Shown here: positions 56,905 through 64,000 of the stretch, one piece after another
Layout: every line of letters starts with the position of its first letter
Numbering within the stretch: the stretch's first letter is position 1
Source of the DNA: Parastagonospora avenae f. sp. tritici 18332-5
Taxonomy: Eukaryota > Ascomycota > Dothideomycetes > Pleosporales > Phaeosphaeriaceae
Reading direction: 5' to 3'
Assembly: GCA_022559985.1 (NCBI GenBank)
Contig: JAFJTR010000041.1
Coordinates: forward strand, 1-64,000
Length of the DNA stretch: 64,000 nt
Position numbers and translations under genes: made by a program
Notes under the pieces: model-generated
What the model was told of the DNA's origin: nothing
Databases searched by the model: none
Seen by the model: the letters and a program-made list of their open reading frames with translations, nothing else

Positions 56905-58987
56905 TCAACTACCAAACACATCGCCCCGATTCGGCCTGCCCATATATCCCGCATACCCCACAACCAATTTTCTCTTCAGACCTTCCCCATACCCGCCATT
57001 ATACACTTGCTCGTCACCCTTGACACCATACTGCACTCTCACGCCCGCAACAGAGCCCAAATTCTTCGATTCAGACAAGTCCAGATTACTCCCAACCTGC
57101 GTCAGAATCGGCGCATCGAACGCCTTCGCAATCTCCAGCGGACTCAGCGACACAGTCCTACCGAGCTGCCACCAACCATAAAAGGGCAGCGAAATAGCGA
57201 CGACACTCATGATACTCAAAATTCCCGCGGCGAGCATGTATCGAAAGTCCGTGACGTAAATCGAGCGTGTTTTCGAGCCCTGGAACGGCGTGGTTTGATC
57301 AGCATCGGTAACGTTATTTGGCAGATCTTTGCCCACGCGCACAGCGGTTCGGAAAGCGATCTCACGCATCTTGTCGAGCATGGCGTCCATGGGGTCGAGG
57401 AATTTTTCGTCCCAGCCGGTCAGAGGACCGCGGACTACTTCGTTGGCGAGAGAGCCGGTCATTCTGATTGAGCTTCGCGCGCCGACGAAGACGAAGGTGG
57501 CTTTGGATGTGAAGAGATAGTTTGCGGCGTACTCGAAGCCGCCGATTGTGCTTGCTCGACCGGGGCCGGGACCTGTCATGACACTATAATGAGGTGTTAT
57601 CTAAGTGCGCTGCGTTGCTGGGTGATTTGGATACGAACTGGTCTTTAACAAATTGATCTTCGGAGCGATTTGATGCCAGAGAGATGGTTTGTGAAGATAA
57701 GCGCACTTTGTACACGGCAGTGCTTCCGGTAAGGTTGCATATATGCGACCTGAGATCCGTGACCATGACTGAGGACCCATCACGATAACTCCTAGAAAGG
57801 CGGTAGGTGACGTTGAATCGCATACCCGCATTATCGTACCCTGCTACCCCTGATACCCTTTCTCCGATTGGGTATAGAGATGTTGATGACTCGAAGACAG
57901 TCTGATCGAACGAGCCCCGAGTGGACTTTTCTTGAGTGAAATCAGTGGTCTCGCATGACGTCTTAAAGCTAAAGCCCTGTTGTCATGTCAGTTACATTGT
58001 CTTTGATCATGGAGGCGAAGGGTCTCACCTTGACGGATGCCACACAATGTTCACCGCAGTCACTGTGGGCCATGCTGATGTTAGCGCGTGCCGAGTAGTC
58101 CTGCATAATCTGTGCGAAATCGGGCATCAGCCGTCCGACTATCGCGGTACTCGACCGTGTATCAAAAGATATTGCCGTGTAGCCTTCAGGTATCCGTTGC
58201 GCTACAGGGAGTTGGACTGTCCCAGACGTGGTATAGCCCACGTTACTCTGAACAGCGGAGGCTCTCTGATTGATCGGACCTCGAAGCAGTGCTAAGACGG
58301 AGAAGATACAGGCTGCAAGTCATTAGTGAGATACGTTGTGTTATCCTGTAGGCAACATACCAAGCGCCGTTATTCTTCCTCCTGGCCGCAAGCCATGTAG
58401 CAGAGCATGATATATGCTATGTCCATTCAGCCAATTCTGGTTGAGTCCATCAAGCTTGATGAAGTCAGCAAGGCCCATTAACAACTTCATTCATACAAAC
58501 CGTGTGTCCTCGAAGCGCATTCCTCCAGAATGTGATCTCTAGCCCGATCGCCAACGCGTAAGCCGTCAAGGCATTGGCTACGACAGACGCCATGGCTAGA
58601 TAAACAAACGGTGCAATGCCATAACCCCAATTATCTAGTGATTTAAGGTGACTTTTCATCAACACCACCACGCTGGCTATGGTACCTACAGGGTTCATTA
58701 GGAGCGCTCAGAAGTCTATGAGGACCTGACATACTAGCTAGAATACCGAGGATGGACAGAATGGCAAGGACTGGGAACTGTTTCCAGACTCCAGGGTTCC
58801 ATTTCCCACTGCGATCGCGTTGATGCGCACCCGTCGCATCCGCATGGACTGGTGTACTGTGTGAGAAGAAGCCGCCCTTGGAGCTGGTGTAGGAAGGCGC
58901 TAGCGACCGTATCTCGTAGTTCTGAGGAAAAGCCCTTGGGTCTTGATATTGCATTTGCTCACCCTGCATAACGGGGTTGTAGGCCAT
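56905..58987 (-). CDS. Multi-pass fungal membrane protein of unknown function
   Basis: Six exons fit: 58987-58735, 58685-58501, 58454-58361, 58312-58029, 57976-57714 and 57583-56905, giving 585 residues. Two N-terminal membrane helices (W-K-Q-F-P-V-L-A-I-L-S-I-L-G, then V-Y-L-A-M-A-S-V-V-A-N-A) are followed by A-L-R-G and a Cys-bearing extracellular region with N-glycosylation sites. A final helix R-Y-M-L-A-A-G-I-L-S-I-M-S-V-V-A comes before a D-A-P-I-L segment. The layout resembles the DUF3176 superfamily. The last join is unsure. The 57584-57823 frame continues as protein-like sequence to a TAG, so either a donor at 57713 (GTACAA) removes it or an indel near 57584 breaks the gene. The first four joins are well supported. 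Confidence 0.68.
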
Positions 58988-59395
58988 GATGACTACGGGT
59001 TGTGCTGAAACACGCAGAAGAGGGAGAAAGGCGCGAACCAGGCATTGAGTTGAGTATGCGCATCTTAAGTGACACAAATAATTGGCTTGTTCTGAGAGAG
59101 GTATTTGTAGACGAAAGCTGGATTTGCGGCTGAGGTAGTAGTGGGGCTACTGATGTCCGAGAGGTTGCGAAAAGCCACCTGAGCCAGGCTAGATCGCACC
59201 GAAATATGCGCTTGGCTAACAAGGGAAAACCAAAAAAGAAAGAAAGAGGATGTCGATGTGGGTCAGATGCAGAAAGCATAGAAGCCTACCCTAAACCATG
59301 GGAAGGTGTGATATGATGATTATGCCCAAACGCCACGCTATGCTATGTCTTGCGCGCAAAACTTGTGCTACTACTCTGCAGGATATCGTCAAGCG
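58988..59395. other. Intergenic, no gene seen
   Basis: 408 bp lie upstream of the membrane-protein gene and downstream of BUD13. No supported ORF. Confidence 0.5.
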
Positions 59396-60436
59396 TTACT
59401 CGTCCTGTTGCCACTGGTATTCGAGCTTCTCTACGTTCGCCTTGCGATTCCGTGCGTTGAACCACTGGCTCTCGAAGCCGTTCCCTCTGTCTACACCGTC
59501 CCACCTGTGACCAGGCCGAATGCCATAACGATTCGGTTGGAACGCACCTTGGTAAAGTGGTTTCCCTGTTATACTCCGTCCCGCCTTTTTTTTGCGCAGA
59601 AAGCCCGAAGCTGGATCATTCCAGTGGCCGCGTTCTTTGAGCTCGTCGTTCAGCTCCGCGTCGTCCGCATATCGTGCGATGGTCATGGTCTTCGCGTCCT
59701 GCAGTTGTTGTTTCCGTTTCTCGGCTGCGGCATTCTGAACATCACCCCGGGCAGCCTTTTGTTTCTCGCGCTCCTTGCGCTCTTCATCTTCAGCCTTCTT
59801 CCTAGCTTCTGCGCGCTTCATTGCAACGTTGATTATGCGACCGCTAGCATCACGGTAGATGGTTTCTTGCGCAGCGCCGCCCAATTGCTTCGCGGCTTCT
59901 GCGGCTTCTCGCTTGTCTTCTTCTTCCTTCTTCTTCATATCTGCTTCCATTTCTGCAGCCGTCTGTAGACCTGCTTTTGCGCCCGACTCCATGCGCAGGA
60001 CGCCATCGGTGTCCACCATTTCTGGAGCTTCGTCTTCGGCTTCGGCAGCTTTCTCGCGATCGGCAACTGTTGAAGCGATGATCGCATTGGCCGCAGCTTC
60101 GTCCGCAGCGACTTGCTGTGCGTGTGAGGGTGCGGCGACGCCGACTGCGGTCCATATTGCAGCACCGTTTGATTTCGACTTCTTCTTCGAGTTCTTCAAG
60201 GAGCCCCCACCAACTGCAACGCATGTTAGCACTAATTCTAAAAGAAATAGAGACACAGCAGCCTTACCGACCATGGGCGCATCCTCGTCATCCTCGTCCG
60301 CAATCTTTTTCCACCCCAGATTGTCATCGTCGTCAATCACAAGGCCGCCACCCTTGTTCTTGCGCTTGCGCTTTTTCGACTTTCTTTCCGAGTCGGCAGT
60401 GAGGTAATTCTTAGCCAGATAATCGGCGAGAGACAT
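59396..60436 (-). CDS. BUD13: Pre-mRNA splicing factor Bud13 (Cwc26)
   Basis: Exons 60436-60268 and 60213-59396 give 328 residues. The 54-bp intron (GTAAGG..TGCAG, branch CTAAC) is stop-free and in frame. Its removal joins A-P-M-V to V-G-G-G. The N-terminus M-S-L-A-D-Y-L-A-K-N-Y-L and the C-terminal block (E-T-I-Y-R-D-A-S-G-R, then Y-Q-G-A-F-Q-P-N-R-Y-G-I-R-P-G-H-R-W-D-G-V-D-R) are the Bud13 signature. The middle is A/K/E-rich coiled helix. Bud13 belongs to the RES complex with Snu17 and Pml1 at the activated spliceosome. It shares a 157-bp gap with the divergent ATL gene. Confidence 0.94.
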   Translation of the reverse strand: MSLADYLAKNYLTADSERKSKKRKRKNKGGGLVIDDDDNLGWKKIADEDDEDAPMVGKAAVSLFLLELVLTCVAVGGGSLKNSKKKSKSNGAAIWTAVGVAAPSHAQQVAADEAAANAIIASTVADREKAAEAEDEAPEMVDTDGVLRMESGAKAGLQTAAEMEADMKKKEEEDKREAAEAAKQLGGAAQETIYRDASGRIINVAMKRAEARKKAEDEERKEREKQKAARGDVQNAAAEKRKQQLQDAKTMTIARYADDAELNDELKERGHWNDPASGFLRKKKAGRSITGKPLYQGAFQPNRYGIRPGHRWDGVDRGNGFESQWFNARNRKANVEKLEYQWQQDE

Positions 60437-60593
60437 GTTGTAGTGAGGGTTGCTGCAAGCGCAGGTGTTCTACTTCTAGAAGCTAAAGCGCGGATGTTAT
60501 CTTATCAGCACGTGACTTGGCGTCACCCCTGCCTCGCACCTCGCGTCGCATGCATGTCGCGTTCAGCGCCCTCAACTTCCACACAGCTCAAAG
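60437..60593. promoter_or_regulatory. 157-bp bidirectional promoter region (BUD13 / ATL)
   Basis: The start codons of BUD13 (minus) and the alkyltransferase-like gene (plus) are only 157 bp apart, so transcription of both must start within it or very near. No TATA box is evident. Confidence 0.6.
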
Positions 60594-61277
60594 ATGGCAC
60601 CAGGCGAGCGCTCTGAGGAAGTGCATTTATGGTACACGGCAGTGTTTGAGGCGTGCCAAGAAATACCTCGCGGCAATTATCTCGTACTTTGCATTTCTAG
60701 ATCCAACGGACTGACCGCGGAGCAGGCAAGGTCACGAGCTACGGGCACATCGCGAGACTTCTCGGGAAGCGTAAGCCGTCTGCTACATCACCAAGACTTA
60801 CTGCTGACACATGTTGCTACCAAACAGCTGAACGTCCCAGGTACTACAGAGAATGATCACACATCGACGTTGCTAACCCATGACGTCAAAGACAAGTTGG
60901 AGTATGTCTCAAACACCTGCCATCGCCGTCGACCGATAGCAGCAAGAAGAGTGCGACGTTCCACAGCAGTAACGTGCCATGGCAGCGCGTGCTCAACGCA
61001 AAGGGCAGCATAAGTCCGAGGTCAGTCGCATTTGTCCACGTCAGTCCTTTGTTGCCTATTGACCATTGTTGACGAGGGACAAAGAGGTCCAGGGGCGGCT
61101 GCGCGTCAGGCTGATGCTTTGCGGAGAGAAGGGGTAGAGGTCCGGGAGGATGCTATGGGCCAATATACTATTGATCTGGCCAAGTATGGATGGTTTCCGG
61201 ACACGCTGCCGAGCGAGTCCGGCCAGGTCGAGAGCAGCGATGGAGAGGACGAGGAGGCAGCCGCGTACCATACTTGA
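60594..61277 (+). CDS. Alkyltransferase-like DNA repair protein (Atl1)
   Basis: Five exons, 60594-60672, 60726-60770, 60828-60840, 60892-61020 and 61085-61277, give 152 residues. Intron 1 appears to be GC-AG (GCAATT..GAGCAG). Exon 3 is only 13 nt. Spliced, the chain reads E-I-P-R-G-K-V-T-S-Y-G-H-I-A-R-L-L, then R-P-R-Q-V-G-V-C-L-K-H-L-P, N-V-P-W-Q-R-V and S-P-R-G-P-G. The P-W-Q-R-V motif replaces P-C-H-R-V of O6-alkylguanine-DNA alkyltransferase. Trp in place of the acceptor Cys defines the ATL class. ATLs bind O6-alkylguanine and hand it to nucleotide excision repair. The acidic tail after D-L-A-K-Y-G-W-F-P is an extension. Confidence 0.88.
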
Positions 61278-62297
61278 GCAGCTGGCCTGACTTCTCAGGA
61301 CTCAGGAGTGAACGCCAGGCAGAGGCTTCTGCACGTTAGGGTTTCATGAGAGCTGATTGACGGAGACGGCCGACAGGTGTCAAAGTCAACCCATGGGCCA
61401 TTCATGTGGCTTGCTTTCCTGGTACGGGGTGCAATCGCGGATAGTTCGCACCAGTAGTCGTGTTCCAAGATAGTCGCCGGACATGGGCAAGTAGATGACG
61501 CTCCTGTTCTAGCCGAGCAGGGCGTAGGCTACTCAGCGGCCGAGTCCGGGTCCTTATCGAAGTTGCGTGCTGGGAAGCGCTCCTCTCATAAGCTGGATGA
61601 TGCCGTGACCGCAGATGTCTGAAGAGTGGAGGGCGATGTGGGGTCGGAACACGAGGCCGAGCTCCAGCAGCTGAGAGCTTCGCTGGTCGCATCATCCATG
61701 CACTTGAGCGCGCAAGCCAGGAACCAGCCCGGCGTCCAGCCTACGCACGCCTGCCACTATGGCGCATGATAGCTGATGATATCATAAGAAGCCACGACTG
61801 CGTCAAACGGGATGTGATTCGGGCTGAGACGGGCCTCGGCGAGTCGGAACTTGGTCACCAGCTCCCGCTACCTCACGTCTCCCTTATCAGCACCACAACA
61901 AAGGTGCGGGGAGGCGCCTACGCCTTTGATCGCATAAAGGGCGGAGCCTCCGCAGTAGTAGCCTGCTCTCCCGCTTTCATAAGCTACCCTCTGCGTATTT
62001 ACCTGATTGCATAGCCACTTACCCTTCCCTATCAGTGCTCACTTGAGTCACTCATCAGAGTCATCCCAGACACCAGTCACGCCTTCCTGCCTTCCGAGCT
62101 TATCACCTCCTGCTGTCACAACCAGCTTCCCTGTCACTCACTCTCTGTCTTCTCTCAACCAAGCTACCTGATCTACCTAGTCCCTACACTTGAGCTTCAA
62201 CCAGTCCGTCAAGTCCTCACAGAGCAACCATATCCCAACAGTTACCCACACCTTGATCACCTCCCGTATGCTCCCGGCCCAGCTTCAGGCAGCCAAC
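61278..62297. other. 1-kb intergenic region, no gene seen
   Basis: It precedes the unknown gene at 62298. A C/T-rich leader (62040-62260) suggests a long pyrimidine-rich 5' UTR typical of well-expressed fungal genes. Confidence 0.5.
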
Positions 62298-62876
62298 ATG
62301 TCCGAGCAAACCTTCACCAGCGATCTTCGCAGCGACGCCAAGGGGTTCAACCGCGACAAGAATAGCCGGGTCAAGTGGGCGCATGGCCAGTCCTTTGGCC
62401 CAGGCCGACGCGAGGAAGATGCTCGACCGCGTCCTGCTCGCGTCATTCCGCATATGAAGTATGTCCAATATACCGAAGAACAGAATATGAAGTCGAGACA
62501 TGCTAACAGACACAGGTCCGCTTTCCCTACTGCTACCACTGGCGGCATGAAGGCTCGCACCGCCCTCAACAAGGACATGGCCTACGCCAGCGGCGAGTCG
62601 TCTGCCGACGAGGATGTCGAACATCCCTCCGCGGCACCTGCACACGATGCTGAGGTCGCCTACTCCTTCGACGCCACTCGTGGCCCGAGCCATGGCAGCC
62701 AGATCCTCAACCACGCTTTGGAGAAGGCCATCGAGAAGTACGAGGTCAAGGAGACGGACAAGCTCATCAAGAACGAGTACGAGGTGCTTGACGTGAACGC
62801 GGAGATGCTGTCACCGCACCCCAAGAAGCGCAATGTCGCTCCTGAGGACGAGGACTACTTCTTCGTCGACGCGTAA
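62298..62876 (+). CDS. Conserved-looking small protein of unknown function
   Basis: Exons 62298-62458 and 62516-62876 give 173 residues. The 57-bp intron (GTATGT..ACACAG, branch CTAAC) is stop-free and in frame, but its splice signals are strong. The N-terminus is basic and polar (S-D-A-K-G-F-N-R-D). The middle A-Y-S-F-D-A-T-R-G-P-S-H-G-S-Q and the helix I-L-N-H-A-L-E-K-A-I-E-K-Y-E-V-K look constrained. The end is acidic (E-D-E-D-Y-F-F-V-D-A). Strongly C-ending codons and the pyrimidine-rich leader suggest high expression. An earlier Met at 62268 would add 10 residues. No family recognised, no signal peptide. Confidence 0.75.
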   Translation: MSEQTFTSDLRSDAKGFNRDKNSRVKWAHGQSFGPGRREEDARPRPARVIPHMKYVQYTEEQNMKSRHANRHRSAFPTATTGGMKARTALNKDMAYASGESSADEDVEHPSAAPAHDAEVAYSFDATRGPSHGSQILNHALEKAIEKYEVKETDKLIKNEYEVLDVNAEMLSPHPKKRNVAPEDEDYFFVDA

Positions 62877-63684
62877 CTTCGTCGTCTTCCCTCGCTCTTG
62901 ATTAATCTTTGCATACACTTCACCGGCGTTTCATAGGTCTCTTATCCGACTTCGATGTCGACTTTCATCATTAGCGCGTGCTTTGGATACTTGCATTTTA
63001 CGGTTCATGGCAGCATCAATAGGTGGGCGTCTAGCGCTTTCTGAGGACTTGAGCAGCCCTATACCCGCTTGGCTTGCTTCTACGAATTTACGGTGTCGCA
63101 TGGTGGTTTGCGACAGGGAGGGAGATTGGTAGTCATTGGCTTGTACTGTTACTCCATGAGCATGGGCTGATTTACTTATCCTGCCTTCCTAATACACATA
63201 TCAGTGGGTCGCATGAATTCATGCTCCTCCAATCACCATATACTTTCGAGTGACCATGCTTCTTGTCGATAAACAACACGTAATTACCGTAACCTAGGAC
63301 CGCGACAAGGAAATCCCATGTCGGCGCCTCGCAGAGGCGTGATTGATAGAGGCTGGGAGAGATGGTGATTGCGTCACGCTAATGAACCTCAGGGCTACGT
63401 CATAGCCCGTGAGGCGCATGTGGAACCCGCATGTCTCACGTTTCTAGATCGTCGACCACGGGAATCGAACGAACTAATATCGGTTCTAGGGCTTCTGTCA
63501 ACTGCCAGATATTCACTAAGCCTCTATTGAATCTGTTCTCAACTGAGGTAGCGCATACATTACCAATTCAATCGCTGTTGCTGCCACGAGCTGCGCCTCG
63601 ACCAGCTCCCCTTTTCAGCCCTCGCATGGCGCATTCGTCGTAACACCGCGAAACTCCGTAGAACGACCCCAAATTTTCGACGCA
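62877..63684. other. Intergenic, no gene seen
   Basis: 808 bp between two plus-strand genes. A C-C-A-C-G-G-G-A-A-T-C-G-A-A-C tract at 63456-63470 looks tRNA T-arm-like on the minus strand but lacks the rest of a tRNA. Confidence 0.5.
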
Positions 63685-64000
63685 ATGCCCGGTGCTCGCC
63701 CGCGATGGATACTGCACGTCCAGGCGCAGTTCTGGCGCGTCCTCATGGGCATCGGCATGATGCTGCACAAGCTCGCCCGACCACGACCACCACGGCCGGC
63801 CTTCACCCAAGACATCGACGCAACCATCTCGCCTCTGAAGGGACGATTCCGACTCAACTTCTACGTACCCAAGGACTACAAGAAACAAAAGAAGCTAAAG
63901 GGCAATAAGAGATACCCTGTAGTGGTAAATTTCCACGGAGGAGGATTTGTGCTTGGAACAGCAAAGGACGATGCGCGATGGTGTGGACTGGTGGTCGACC
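63685..64000 (+). CDS. Alpha/beta hydrolase, HSL/esterase family (5' part)
   Basis: The frame is open from ATG 63685 to the window end (105 codons), so the gene is cut at its 3' side. An N-terminal hydrophobic helix (F-W-R-V-L-M-G-I-G-M-M-L) is followed by a P/R-rich linker, then S-P-L-K-G-R-F-R-L-N-F-Y-V-P. The oxyanion motif H-G-G-G-F-V-L-G of the hormone-sensitive-lipase family comes after P-V-V-V-N-F. The catalytic G-D-S-A-G and the Asp/His would lie beyond the window. Such enzymes hydrolyse short acyl esters or xenobiotics. Confidence 0.85.
   Translation, partial: MPGARPRWILHVQAQFWRVLMGIGMMLHKLARPRPPRPAFTQDIDATISPLKGRFRLNFYVPKDYKKQKKLKGNKRYPVVVNFHGGGFVLGTAKDDARWCGLVVD

Noticed and set aside
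63430..63500. tRNA-like tract (GTTCGATTCCCG on the minus strand)
   Set aside because: The T stem does not pair and no D or anticodon arm is found within 80 bases.

Overview
The window is nuclear DNA of a filamentous ascomycete (Pezizomycotina), most likely a Dothideomycete. Genes lie close together on both strands. Introns are about 45-60 bp with GT..AG ends and CTAAC/CTGAC-like branch sites. The families present (Zn2Cys6 regulator, Slh1/Brr2-type helicase, DysF peroxin, HET domain, DUF3176, SesB hydrolase, fucose-lectin fold) are a typical fungal set. The class-level placement is inferred from family content only. I rebuilt exon joins by hand from splice signals and protein continuity.

Layout. 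1-98 is a pure G run, probably an assembly or sequencing edge. 0.8-3.3 kb holds a Zn2Cys6 regulator divergent from a small SRPBCC protein. 3.8-6.4 kb is a rhodanese plus tyrosine-phosphatase protein. 8.6-9.6 kb is NSE1 (Smc5/6 complex). 9.9-11.1 kb is DAHP synthase. 12.2-13.2 kb is a conserved unknown. 14.75-14.87 kb is an intron-containing tRNA-Ala(UGC). 15.4-17.4 kb is a membrane-anchored fucose-lectin-like protein. 19.6-30.4 kb is a tight block: the Slh1 helicase and the SNARE YKT6, flanked by two diverged members of one unknown acidic protein family.

31.4-36.8 kb is an accessory island with three damaged genes (F-box, DUF3176, Cys-rich one-pass membrane protein). Their reading frames are interrupted mostly by in-frame stop codons. 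37.4-49.9 kb is mainly housekeeping: a mitochondrial GatA amidase with a long extra C-terminus, a 31-residue metallothionein-like peptide, a Pex30-type peroxin, PAM16, a Trf4/Cid14-type poly(A) polymerase and the diphthamide enzyme DPH7. 50.4-56.8 kb is a second accessory block with a decayed HET-domain gene, a DUF6601-like membrane protein and a J-like/SesB hydrolase whose nucleophile serine is cysteine. It resembles a fungal allorecognition or cell-death neighbourhood. 56.9-64 kb has a multi-pass membrane protein, BUD13, an alkyltransferase-like DNA repair protein, a conserved unknown and the start of an HSL-type alpha/beta hydrolase.

Working together. Slh1 (stalled-ribosome clearance), DPH7 (diphthamide on EF2), mitochondrial GatA (Gln-tRNA), the poly(A) polymerase, BUD13 and PAM16 cover RNA quality control, translation and mitochondrial import. 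I see no biosynthetic cluster, transposon or CRISPR. The most unusual items are the run of in-frame-stop pseudogenes, the J-like/SesB Cys hydrolase next to a dead HET gene, the GatA fusion, and the two unknown paralogs around Slh1/YKT6.
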